Shown: one piece after another, positions 55,795 to 64,000 of the stretch
How the letters are laid out: every line of letters starts with the position of its first letter
Numbering within the stretch: position 1 is the first letter of the stretch
NCBI GenBank assembly: GCA_015661405.1
Contig: JACWMK010000002.1
Coordinates: 1-64,000, forward strand
Length of the DNA stretch: 64,000 bases
DNA from: Methanobacterium sp.
GTDB taxonomy: Archaea; Methanobacteriota; Methanobacteria; Methanobacteriales; Methanobacteriaceae
Direction of reading: 5' to 3'
Position numbers and translations under genes: made by a program
The notes under the pieces: generated by a model
Told to the model about the DNA's origin: nothing
What the model saw: only the letters and a program-made list of their open reading frames with translations
Databases searched by the model: none

Positions 55795-55812
55795 TTTACG
55801 CGAACACGTAAA
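55795..55812. promoter_or_regulatory. Inverted repeat TTTACG/CGTAAA
   Basis: TTTACG and CGTAAA with a 6-bp spacer, 23 bp after the 20-bp palindrome. The two sites could form a compound operator. Confidence 0.3.
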
Positions 55813-55996
55813 TAAATTGTTAAAAAAAATAAGAGTACAATCAATTTACAGTCGTTAATATTGACAATTTTAAAGATGTATATGAAAAACTCAGCAATAA
55901 TTACTCAAAAATCATTTTAATGTATTACTAATCGATTTAGATAACAAATATAATAATTTAAACATCCTAAAAAAAAATTAAATATAAGGGGTTATT

Positions 55997-58933
55997 ATGA
56001 AAGCTGATATAAATAAGAAGGAAAAAACGGCTGAAAAAACTGAAGAAAAAATTAAAAATTTCTTTCCTATCACCGGTATAGGTTCATCAGCTGGTGGTTT
56101 GGATGCTTTAAAAAAATTTTTTATGAATATGCCTCCCGACAGTGGTTCGGGATTTGTACTGGTTCAACATTTAGATCCCACCCATAAAAGCTCCATGGTA
56201 GAATTATTAAATAGATACACATCCATGGACGTTATTCAAGTGGAGAATGGCATGGAAGTAAAACCTAACCATGTATATGTTATACCACCAAATAAGGATA
56301 TGGCTATTTTAAATGGCGTACTACAATTATTAGAGCCTTCTAAACCTCATGGTTTGAGAACGCCAATAAACTTCTTTTTAAAGAGCTTAGCAGAAGATCA
56401 AAAGGATAATGCGATATGTATAATTTTATCAGGATTCGGAGTTGATGGAACTATTGGTCTTAAAGAAATCAAATCTGGAGGAGGAATGACCATAGCCCAA
56501 GATCCTAAGACTACGGAATCAAATAGTATGCCTATCAGCGCTATAAAAACTGGCATTGTCGATTTCGTTCTTCCACCAGAAGAAATGCCTAAAACCCTCG
56601 TTTCCTATATTCAATCTTCACATAAAATCATGAATAAAATTGAAACTGGCGAAGTGAAGGTGGAACAAGATCTGCAGAAAATATTTATATTAATCAGAAA
56701 CCGAACGGGCCATGACTTCTCCTCTTATAAAGAAAGCACTATGAACCGTAGAATTGGAAAACGTGCGAATATTCACCAGATAGATAATATCGCTGATTAC
56801 GCTTTTTATCTGCAGCGGCACCCTGAAGAAATTGATCATCTATTTCAGGAACTCCTTATAAATGTCACTAGTTTTTTCCGTGATCCAGAAGCATTTAATT
56901 CGCTAAAATTTAAAATACTACCGGAACTTTTGGCTGGTAAAGATGAATCAGAAGCCATACGTGTTTGGGTTCCAGGTTGTTCAAGTGGTGAAGAGGTTTA
57001 TTCCATTGCTATGATCCTCCGAGAAATTATGGAGTCCATGGGAAAATATTTTGAAGTACAAATATTTGGAACAGATCTAGATGATGAGGCCATTAGTACT
57101 GCTCGTAAAGGTGTTTATCCTGATAATATTATGGGAGATGTTGGCGAGAAGCGTCTTAAAAGATTTTTTATTAAGAAGGAAGGTAAATATCATATTAAAA
57201 GTGAAATAAGGGAATTAGCTGTTTTTGCAGTGCATAATGTTCTTAAAGAACCGCCATTCACTAAGTTAGATATGGTATCATGCAGAAACTTGTTAATTTA
57301 TCTAAAATCAGATGCACAGAAAAATTTATTATCAATATTTAATTATGCTCTAAATCCTGATGGTATACTTTTTTTAGGACCTTCTGAGAGTGTTGGTGAT
57401 GCATTGGATGTTTTTTCTAGCCTGGATAAGAAATGGAAAATATTTAAATCCAATAAACACGTAGGATTTCCTAGAAAACGTATAGAAGCATCTAATTTGT
57501 TTACATCATACGCAGGAAGAATCAGTGATAAGAAATCTGAGTTCGGAGAGAAAAATGAAAGAATAGATGTATCTAACTTAGCTACTAGACAGTTACTTGA
57601 TATATATGCCCCACCATCTGTTATAATTAATGATTCCGGTGAAATATTTTATATTCATGGTAGAATGGGAAAGTACTTAGAACCTGCCCCTGGAAAAGCA
57701 CGTTTAAATCTGTTTGATATGGCAAGGGAAGGTATTAAATTTGAATTAAGATCCGCAATTAAAAATGCAATTTTTAACAAAAAAGATGTTTTTTTGGAAG
57801 GATTAAGAGTCAAAACTAATGGTGACTATAACAAAGTTAATACAACAATAAAATTTATAAAAGAACCAGAAGTCATGCGAAATTTACTTGTAGTATCTTT
57901 TGAAGATGTTGGTAAACCAAAAAAGTCGGAAGAGGAAAAAATTAAATTGAGTAAAGAAGGTGTAAATGAGAATCGTGTTTCTGAACTTGAAAATGAATTA
58001 ATGGAGACAAAGGAACGGCTTAATATTATTACTGAAGAGATGGAAACTTCATACGAAGAACTTAAGGCATCTAATGAAGAATTACAATCAATGAATGAGG
58101 AATCACAGAGCACTAATGAGGAATTGGAAACATCCAAGGAAGAATTACAATCCATTAATGAGGAATTAGCAACTGTGAATTCAGAGTTACAGTCAAAGAT
58201 TGATGAACTCACAAGAGCTAATGATGATTTGAATAACTTCTTTAACAGTACTGAAATCCCTACAATATTCCTGGATAAGGATTTGAACATAAGAAATTTC
58301 ACTCCAGAGACAAGTGAACTTATAAAAATAAGGAAATCTGATTTAGGGCGTCCTCTCAGTGATATAATATCTAATATAAGATATGATAATTTAAACGAAG
58401 ACATTAAACAAGTTCTTCACAGATTAATTCATAAGGAGATAGAAATACAAACCCAAGATGATAATTGGTATTTAATGCGTATAACACCTTACAAAACTTC
58501 AGAAGATGTCATAGATGGAGTTGTGATCATATTTGTTGATATAAATGATCGAATGAATGCAGAGGAAAAAGTTAAGGCAGCATTAAAATATTCTGAAAAT
58601 ATAGTTAATTCTCTGAGAGAGCCAATTTTAGTGTTGAATGAAAATTTAACAGTTTACTCTGCTAATCAATCATTTTATGATAATTTTAAGGTTAATCCGG
58701 ATGAAACTGTAGGAGTATCTTTTTTTAAGTTGGATAAAGGACAATGGGATATTGCAGATTTACGAAATCTATTGGAAAAAATTCTGCCAGAAAACACAGA
58801 ATTTAATGATTATAAGGTGGAAAAAGAATTTTCAGACATTGGATATAAAAAGATGCTCATTAACGCCCACAGAATTTACAGAGGAGATGTAGGTACACAA
58901 TTTATTTTATTAACAATAGAAGATCTCAAATAA
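55997..58933 (+). CDS. CheB-CheR-PAS hybrid signalling protein
   Basis: 978 aa. Residues about 25-210 are a CheB methylesterase domain (GIGSSAGGLDALKKFF, QHLDPTHKSSMVELL, GFGVDGTIGLKEI). About 225-490 is CheR methyltransferase (RTGHDFSSYKESTMNRRI, WVPGCSSGEEVYSIAM, SCRNLLIYL). A long coiled coil with EEL-N repeats (about 660-755) and two PAS domains finish it. There is no receiver and no kinase domain, so it differs from the longer CheB-CheR-PAS-kinase proteins. No chemoreceptor or cheA is in the window, so the methylated target is unknown. Confidence 0.92.
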   Translation: MKADINKKEKTAEKTEEKIKNFFPITGIGSSAGGLDALKKFFMNMPPDSGSGFVLVQHLDPTHKSSMVELLNRYTSMDVIQVENGMEVKPNHVYVIPPNKDMAILNGVLQLLEPSKPHGLRTPINFFLKSLAEDQKDNAICIILSGFGVDGTIGLKEIKSGGGMTIAQDPKTTESNSMPISAIKTGIVDFVLPPEEMPKTLVSYIQSSHKIMNKIETGEVKVEQDLQKIFILIRNRTGHDFSSYKESTMNRRIGKRANIHQIDNIADYAFYLQRHPEEIDHLFQELLINVTSFFRDPEAFNSLKFKILPELLAGKDESEAIRVWVPGCSSGEEVYSIAMILREIMESMGKYFEVQIFGTDLDDEAISTARKGVYPDNIMGDVGEKRLKRFFIKKEGKYHIKSEIRELAVFAVHNVLKEPPFTKLDMVSCRNLLIYLKSDAQKNLLSIFNYALNPDGILFLGPSESVGDALDVFSSLDKKWKIFKSNKHVGFPRKRIEASNLFTSYAGRISDKKSEFGEKNERIDVSNLATRQLLDIYAPPSVIINDSGEIFYIHGRMGKYLEPAPGKARLNLFDMAREGIKFELRSAIKNAIFNKKDVFLEGLRVKTNGDYNKVNTTIKFIKEPEVMRNLLVVSFEDVGKPKKSEEEKIKLSKEGVNENRVSELENELMETKERLNIITEEMETSYEELKASNEELQSMNEESQSTNEELETSKEELQSINEELATVNSELQSKIDELTRANDDLNNFFNSTEIPTIFLDKDLNIRNFTPETSELIKIRKSDLGRPLSDIISNIRYDNLNEDIKQVLHRLIHKEIEIQTQDDNWYLMRITPYKTSEDVIDGVVIIFVDINDRMNAEEKVKAALKYSENIVNSLREPILVLNENLTVYSANQSFYDNFKVNPDETVGVSFFKLDKGQWDIADLRNLLEKILPENTEFNDYKVEKEFSDIGYKKMLINAHRIYRGDVGTQFILLTIEDLK

Positions 58934-59041
58934 ATTAATAGTTAAAAAAAATTAGGAGTAGGAACTCTAGAAATTTGAGTTTAAATAAATATATCAAGAT
59001 TATATTTATTGGGAATTTTCCAATATTTGGAGGGAATAAAT

Positions 59042-59284
59042 TTGAGTAACCACAGGATACGTCATGAGGAATATTTGGATCAGAATTGTCATAATGCTGA
59101 GAAAGAAGATTATACGCCATTAATAAATGTAGAAATATCTGAAAGAAAAACAACTCTTAACTGCCCTGAATGCAGTTCACAAATATACCTAGATACGCAT
59201 CATTATGAATATGTTTGTAAGAAATGTGGATGCGTTTTAGAAGAGGAAGAAGTTGAAGGTAAAGTAAAACCCCAAATAAGATGA
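59042..59284 (+). CDS. Small zinc-ribbon protein
   Basis: About 80 aa. LNCPECSSQIYLDTHHYE followed by YVCKKCGCVLEEEE is a four-cysteine zinc ribbon like that of TFIIB/archaeal TFB. The N-terminus is charged and unstructured. TTTGGAGGGAATAAA sets the start at a TTG at 59042; the longer frame from 59009 lacks a binding site. It could bind nucleic acid or act as an adaptor. It follows the CheB-CheR gene by 108 bp on the same strand. Confidence 0.75.
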   Translation: MSNHRIRHEEYLDQNCHNAEKEDYTPLINVEISERKTTLNCPECSSQIYLDTHHYEYVCKKCGCVLEEEEVEGKVKPQIR

Positions 59285-59628
59285 ATAAATGGGATATATT
59301 CATATTAAGAAAAAGCTATGAAATAAAGTGGTAACAATTTAAAAAGTCACAATCTAAACTATAATTCCCTTTAGGATAATTAAGATATTAAAATTAGTTT
59401 ATAATGTAATCCTGAATTAAAATTTCTCTTCTTTTCTAATAAAGTGGTTTAAATATTCTTTTGGATTTAATATCAAAAAAATTTTTTTTAAATTCTTAAA
59501 AAAAATGATAATATTTACCAATATTTGATTCAAAAATTATTTATCTATTAAAAGTAAAAATTAATGCTTTAATAATTTATTTTTGTAAACCTGAGTTATT
59601 TTAGTTAAAAATTGGAGTGTAAATAAAA
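59285..59628. other. Intergenic stretch, no gene seen
   Basis: 344 bp of A/T-rich DNA with several A- and T-runs. TTATTTATCTATTAAAAG near 59539 could hold the promoter of the PRC-barrel gene. Nothing else can be supported. Confidence 0.5.
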
Positions 59629-60135
59629 ATGAAGGCTAGTAAATTTATAGGAATGAATGTTTTAGATAGAGAAGCACATGAAGTTGGTAAAGTAGCTGAA
59701 CTCGCTTTTGAATTGAAAAAATGTATGGTGGATAAAATATTCATCTCCGTTGGCGGGGCTTTAAATAAGAAGTATTTCGCAGTAGATGAAGATGATCTAT
59801 ATAATATAGGGGATTATGTGCAATTAAAACTGGATAAAGATGATATTGAACAAAAGATTCACTTAGATAAATTGAAGGACTTCACTCCTAAGGGAAATCA
59901 CTTCAATGACATTATGGGAAAGGTAGTGTTAGCTCAGGAAGGATTAGAAATAGGTAAAATTAGTGATATGATCATAGACCCTAAGGGCTGTCTCATTCAC
60001 AATATAATCATTACAACTGGAAATGCTTTCAGTAAAAAACATTTAATGATCTCTGATGATGATATCATCAGTATTGGAGATTATGTGATTTTAAAATTAA
60101 CTAAGGAAGATGTAGAAGCGAAGATTATAGATTAA
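59629..60135 (+). CDS. Two-domain PRC-barrel protein
   Basis: 168 aa made of two similar PRC-barrel units. The first (about 1-80) runs from IGMNVLDREAHEVGKVAEL to IGDYVQLKL, and the second (about 88-168) from MGKVVLAQEGLEIGKISDM to IGDYVILKL. The parallel endings show internal duplication. TTGGAGTGTAAATAAAA precedes the ATG. Function unknown beyond likely protein-protein or RNA binding. Confidence 0.85.
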   Translation: MKASKFIGMNVLDREAHEVGKVAELAFELKKCMVDKIFISVGGALNKKYFAVDEDDLYNIGDYVQLKLDKDDIEQKIHLDKLKDFTPKGNHFNDIMGKVVLAQEGLEIGKISDMIIDPKGCLIHNIIITTGNAFSKKHLMISDDDIISIGDYVILKLTKEDVEAKIID

Positions 60136-60213
60136 TTAAAAAAAGTTAATTAATCTTGAAAAAAAATGATCTCCTAAAAAAAAATAAAAAATAAATATCC
60201 GATTTTTAGGATT

Positions 60214-60732
60214 TTAACTAATCATTAGAGTCTTCAAGATCATATTGTAAGCTGTTGAGGTTTGATTGATAGCATATGTTGGCCCTATAGCTGTAATTAC
60301 ATAGTAATAATTGTTTTGTTGAATTATAGTGACTTTTTCTGCTGAAGTTGGACCAAAATTTCCTAGTTGAGTTGCTGATAAATTATCAACATTCAATGAG
60401 GACACTGAGGAATTAGTAGTATTAGTCACAATAGAATTAGTGCTAGGTAAATTGATAGTACCTTGAACTTTCTGTTGCATTTGAACAATAATGTAAGATG
60501 GCTGAGATGTACCATTAGAATCGGCTATGTTAGCAGTGAATATCACTTCTGAATAAAGTGAAGTATTACTAAAATTTCCAACTAAACTAGTTTGTGACCA
60601 GCCACTTGGATACTGAAACGAAACCTTACCTGTCTGGAACGTGTTATTCCCTGAAAAAGCCACCACTAATACCAGTATAATTAAAACTACTACAATTAAT
60701 ATTCCCGGTAAAATAAAACTTTCCCTATCCAT
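60214..60732 (-). CDS. Membrane-anchored PsbP-related protein
   Basis: 172 aa. One N-terminal helix (GILIVVVLIILVLVVAFSG) anchors a Ser/Thr/Asn-rich outer domain that begins KVSFQYPSGWSQ, the PsbP-like start. The spacing of Thr and Ser fits a glycosylated surface protein. GGTGATTATGAA precedes the ATG. Common in Methanobacterium; function unknown. Confidence 0.75.
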   Translation of the reverse strand: MDRESFILPGILIVVVLIILVLVVAFSGNNTFQTGKVSFQYPSGWSQTSLVGNFSNTSLYSEVIFTANIADSNGTSQPSYIIVQMQQKVQGTINLPSTNSIVTNTTNSSVSSLNVDNLSATQLGNFGPTSAEKVTIIQQNNYYYVITAIGPTYAINQTSTAYNMILKTLMIS

Positions 60733-60899
60733 TTCATAATCACCATATCATCTTTATGTAAATACAAAAATATATTATTTTGGGACTCATCTAATTTTAT
60801 CAAAAAAATGAGCTTTCATCTATATAAAATTTAAAACACATAATAATAGTATTCTAAAGTTTTGTACTTTTAAAAAAAATATATTAGGGGTGATTTATA

Positions 60900-61241
60900 G
60901 TGGTAGGAGTATTAGAACCAATTACATTTAGCCAAAAAATAGAGGGAAACGTGTATGAATTGATAATTCCTAAAGAATTCATTAGGGATGTAAAGTTCAC
61001 TGTAGAACATCTCACCATCATGCTGCGAGTTACCGGGCCAGATACAGGAAAAATAACTGATTTTTTTGAGGATTATGAAGAACAAGTATTTAAAATAAAA
61101 ACCACTGAAAATACTGGGGAAAAAATATCAGATGAATTCATTTTAACTTCCACTTACATAGATGAAGGACCCCACCTCTCCGCGGATATTGATATAGAAC
61201 CAATAAGTGTTAGAGCCATACTAGACTTTAAAAAAAAATAA
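60900..61241 (+). CDS. Small soluble protein of unknown function
   Basis: 113 aa, acidic, beta-rich (VYELIIPKEFIRDVKFTVEH, HLSADIDIEPISVRAIL). No family recognised. The GTG start at 60900 lies 5 bp after GGGGTGAT (60887-60894), a strong ribosome binding site, so this is a real gene. It is divergent from the PsbP-related gene. Confidence 0.65.
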   Translation: MVGVLEPITFSQKIEGNVYELIIPKEFIRDVKFTVEHLTIMLRVTGPDTGKITDFFEDYEEQVFKIKTTENTGEKISDEFILTSTYIDEGPHLSADIDIEPISVRAILDFKKK

Positions 61242-61289
61242 TATACTCAATTATTAAAACCTTGAATCTAACTATGGAGAAGAGTTATT

Positions 61290-61690
61290 ATGAGTATAGA
61301 AAACTTCAAAATTAAAATATCACAAGAATTATTCATTGATTTAAATGAACGCCTAGTAAGAACTCGCTGGCCTGATGAAGTTTCAAATACTAATCGAAAC
61401 TACTGCACTTACTTATCTTACCTGAAGAGTTAATTGAATACTGGCAAAATGAATTTAATTGGCGACTGCAGGAGCAGGCTCGAAATAAATCTCTTCCTAT
61501 TATACTACTTACACCGCGTACAAGATATTTCCAGCAAATGCTGAAACTACTTCCACTTACGCACTGATCCAGAAAAGATATGCTAAATCAAAGGATTCCT
61601 CCGACTTCATCACACTTTAAATCCAGGAGTACTGTTTTCAGGCAGACCATCTGAACAAAGTCTCTTAGAACTGTTTTTGGTGGTTTATAT
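61290..61690 (+). pseudogene. Decayed epoxide hydrolase (N-terminal part)
   Basis: The frame from 61290 gives FKIKISQELFIDLNERL then VRTRWPDEV, a close match to the epoxide hydrolase N-terminal family, and stops at 61433. Another frame, from about 61418, continues with ELIEYWQNEFNWRLQEQ, the next conserved part. The alpha/beta-hydrolase domain is nearly absent; later fragments are short and out of frame. The end coordinate is approximate. The gene type is unusual in methanogens and was probably acquired from bacteria. Confidence 0.75.
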
Positions 61691-61876
61691 AAAAGTTTAC
61701 ATATTTAATGAGATCATATATTACTATTAAAAAAAAATATTGGATAGATTTGTTAATAAGCACATTAGGAATAGATCATCGTTAAGATCAGGAGGATGTT
61801 AGTAGAGAACTAGAAGTGAATATCTAAATTTTATTACGCTTTATAATATAGTTAGATAAAGAGAGGGGGAATTTAA

Positions 61877-62404
61877 ATGAATGTAGAAAGAGATGTTTAT
61901 TTAGGTATTTTAGCTATAATATTAGGAGCTATAGTGATTACATTTCCTTTAATAAGTGTTTTCACATTAAGCTTACTTGTTGGAATTGGAATAATATTTT
62001 TAGGGATCTGGTTATTGATTCAAGCTTATAATGTTTGGAATAAAAATTTAGCAGCAGGAATAGCAGACATAATATTAGCTATTTTCGCCATATTTTTCGG
62101 AATAGGCTTAACTGGGAATATAACTGCATTAAGTTTTTTAACATTTTTAGCATTATATATTATTGGATTTTTCCTAATATTAACTGGTTTAACAGCATTA
62201 TTATCAAATAAGGGAATTAAAGCCCAAGGTATGGGTGTTTTGGGAGTTATTCTTGGTATTTTATATTTGGTTATTGCATTATACTTGAAAAATCCACTAT
62301 TTTTAGCCATCATATTAGGTGCATTCTTAATAATAGCTGGATTTATGGAAATTTTCTTAACGACACCAGAATTACCATTTAAAACGGATAATAAAAGTAA
62401 ATAA
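61877..62404 (+). CDS. HdeD/DUF308-family membrane protein
   Basis: 175 aa with six hydrophobic helices arranged as three similar pairs (LGILAIILGAIVITFPLI, then GIADIILAIFAIFFGI, then MGVLGVILGILYLVIAL). The repeating GIxxIxLG pattern is that of DUF308. GAGAGGGGGAATTTAA gives a clear binding site. Related proteins are linked to acid stress in bacteria; here the role is unknown. Confidence 0.87.
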   Translation: MNVERDVYLGILAIILGAIVITFPLISVFTLSLLVGIGIIFLGIWLLIQAYNVWNKNLAAGIADIILAIFAIFFGIGLTGNITALSFLTFLALYIIGFFLILTGLTALLSNKGIKAQGMGVLGVILGILYLVIALYLKNPLFLAIILGAFLIIAGFMEIFLTTPELPFKTDNKSK

Positions 62405-62646
62405 TTTTGTTATTAAAATTTTATAACAAATTTTTAGAAGAAATATGATTCTAAATTCCTTGAACAGTTAAAGGTGAATAATATTAATGTATGAGTTAAT
62501 ATTTTTCCTTTTAATAATTTTTATTTTCATTATTTTCTTAACACATTAAATCAGTTAAGTATATGATAACTTTCATTTACTTTTATCCAATTATCTAATA
62601 ATTTATAAATTAAATACAAATATTATTAATTGGAGTTTAAAAAAAA

Positions 62647-63846
62647 ATGTTTGAAATATTATTCTTTTTTATTATACTTTTGTTAGTAGCTGTTTTTTCC
62701 GGTTTAATAGGTAAATTACCTATTAGTTTTCAGATGATATTTATTTTGGCTGGAATGTTTATTGGATGGCTGGTTACTGGATATGTAGACGTCTCTAAAC
62801 CTCCTTACTCGACAATAATTTTTTTAATAGCTGAGATAGCTTTAGTTCTTGTCCTTTTCAGTGACGCGTCCCGTGTAGGGTTAAAAGCCCTTAAAAATAA
62901 TCTAAGTACCAGATTATTAACCATTGGTTTACCTCTAACTATTTTTTTAGGAGTTATCATAGCTACTTTAATATTCCCCAGTATACCTTGGTGGGTTGCA
63001 GGTTTAATAGGGGCTGCTCTTGCACCGACTGATGCAGCCTTAGGACAGATAGTTGTTCAAAACAAGAAAGTCTCAGAAAGAATTAGAAGTACCATAGAAA
63101 TAGAAAGTGGATTAAATGATGGTGGGTCAGTTCCTTTCCTTCTTCTTTTTATATCAATTGGTATAGCAGCAGAAGCATTTAAACCTTCAGTATACTTTAT
63201 CCAAGTTCTCTTGGCACAGGTTGGATTTGGAACACTGGTAGGTTTAGGAGTTGGGATCGGTGGGGGTTGGATGGTATTAAAAGCCAGAGAAAAAGAATGG
63301 ATTACTCCTAATTTCCAAAGAATAGCATTTTTGGCAATTGCAGTACTTACATTTCTTATAGCAGATGAATTAGGAGGAAGTGGATTTATAGCGGCATTTA
63401 TTGGTGGGTTAGCTGTAGGATATGTTGTTAAAGATGCTGGAAAAATCTTAATCGATTTCTCTGAGACAGAGGGGCAGTTATTGAATTTAACCGTCTTTTT
63501 CCTATTAGGAATAGCAATACTTCCGTTACTTCATACTTTAACTTGGCAGATCATCCTTTATGCAATTTTAAGTTTAACAATTATACGGATGATACCAGTG
63601 GCCATATCATTGATTGGTACTAAATTAGGTTTAGATTCCATTTTGTTCATAGGGTGGTTTGGTCCTCGAGGATTAGCCTCAATTGTACTTGCTTTATTAG
63701 CTTTACAAGAATTAAAAGTATTCCCTGGAGATAACATTTTTCTCTCTGTTGTTTTCGTCACTGTACTATTAAGTGTTTTTGCCCATGGATTTACAGCGTC
63801 ACCATTATCAAACATCTATGCCAGAAAGAATAAGCAAAATAACTGA
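62647..63846 (+). CDS. Cation:proton antiporter (CPA family)
   Basis: 399 aa with about twelve hydrophobic helices. The ion-binding region GAALAPTDAALGQIVVQN (TD motif) and SERIRSTIEIESGLNDGGSVPF carry the conserved Asp of the NhaP/CPA1 group. GWFGPRGLASIVLALLALQ is the basic helix near the end. It exchanges Na+ or K+ for H+ and would balance the ion gradients of methanogenesis. TTGGAGTTTAAA precedes the ATG. No C-terminal TrkA domain is present. The last 150 bp of the window hold no gene I can support. Confidence 0.92.
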   Translation: MFEILFFFIILLLVAVFSGLIGKLPISFQMIFILAGMFIGWLVTGYVDVSKPPYSTIIFLIAEIALVLVLFSDASRVGLKALKNNLSTRLLTIGLPLTIFLGVIIATLIFPSIPWWVAGLIGAALAPTDAALGQIVVQNKKVSERIRSTIEIESGLNDGGSVPFLLLFISIGIAAEAFKPSVYFIQVLLAQVGFGTLVGLGVGIGGGWMVLKAREKEWITPNFQRIAFLAIAVLTFLIADELGGSGFIAAFIGGLAVGYVVKDAGKILIDFSETEGQLLNLTVFFLLGIAILPLLHTLTWQIILYAILSLTIIRMIPVAISLIGTKLGLDSILFIGWFGPRGLASIVLALLALQELKVFPGDNIFLSVVFVTVLLSVFAHGFTASPLSNIYARKNKQNN

Positions 63847-64000
63847 TTTAATTAGATTTCTATTACATAATTCTGGATTAATTTATCATTTAATTTCTAC
63901 CATTGGTGGTTTTATGGAATATGCATATAGAAGAATGTAAAGAAGAAGTTTTTGAAGATTATTAATTATTGAATCTTCATTCTATATTTGCATACTGATG

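Noticed and set aside
57826..58404. 192-residue open frame opposite the coiled-coil part of the CheB-CheR-PAS gene
   Set aside because: Serine-rich antisense shadow of the EEL-N repeats; the plus-strand protein is clearly the real one.
63847..64000. Partial gene at the right edge (short ATG frame near 63914)
   Set aside because: The frame ends after about nine codons and has no binding site; nothing supports a gene here.

Overview
The window is A+T-rich archaeal DNA from a hydrogenotrophic methanogen of the order Methanobacteriales, most likely Methanobacterium or a close relative. The evidence is the gene set: hdrB/hdrC of heterodisulfide reductase, a cluster of methanogenesis marker (mmp) genes, a NifX-less nifB, 2-phosphoglycerate kinase, F420H2 oxidase FprA, diphthine synthase, Trm5, Nob1 and an archaeal 7S (SRP) RNA. 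Ribosome binding sites resemble GGAGGTGAT and TATA boxes lie in A/T-rich leaders. No replicon end, CRISPR array, intact insertion sequence or prophage was seen. Assignments rest on recognition of motifs and families by eye; no search was run.

Layout. 0-17 kb: nucleoside, NAD and CoA enzymes (mtnP, nadA, PPAT), glycosyltransferases including a two-domain fusion, a radical SAM protein, an amino acid permease, an aminotransferase, a nitroreductase, and two AlkA-like DNA glycosylases, one of them frameshifted. 17.3-19 kb: tRNA-Ser(GCU), SRP RNA and a decayed phosphate permease. 19-25.6 kb: fprA, then a histidine kinase / response regulator / hybrid kinase group, then 2-phosphoglycerate kinase with a CBS protein. 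26-30.6 kb: an exported BPL_N protein, a phosphoesterase, small conserved proteins, and hdrBC. 30.6-41 kb: two copies of a roughly 0.7-kb non-coding element in direct orientation. Between them lie an ArcS-like gene, a PadR-regulated ABC exporter group, dphB, trm5 and a CPBP protease. 41-51 kb: almost entirely minus strand, with udg, mtnA, nifB, mmp17-mmp15-mmp5-DUF2111-mmp6-mmp3, mmp2, DUF2117 and nob1. 51-64 kb: a candidate H/ACA RNA, moaB, pyrE, PRC-barrel proteins, a sodium symporter with its small partner, a CheB-CheR-PAS protein, a decayed epoxide hydrolase, a DUF308 protein and a cation/proton antiporter.

How the genes work together. hdrBC reduces the CoM-S-S-CoB made by methyl-CoM reductase (MCR). 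The mmp genes belong to the machinery thought to activate MCR, and NifB next to them can make the carbide-containing Fe-S precursor cluster. fprA removes oxygen using F420H2. mtnP and mtnA could act in the same methylthio-purine salvage route. Several sensory proteins and a PadR switch point to environmental responsiveness.

The most unusual signal is the duplicated intergenic element. It has a 68-bp head identical at 67 of 68 positions and a G+C-rich core of about 60 nt that can fold on the plus strand. One copy lies between two gene starts and the other between two gene ends, which suggests an autonomous non-coding RNA locus. Other points worth checking are the long charged N-terminal extension of HdrC, three decayed genes, and perfect palindromes in front of regulatory genes.
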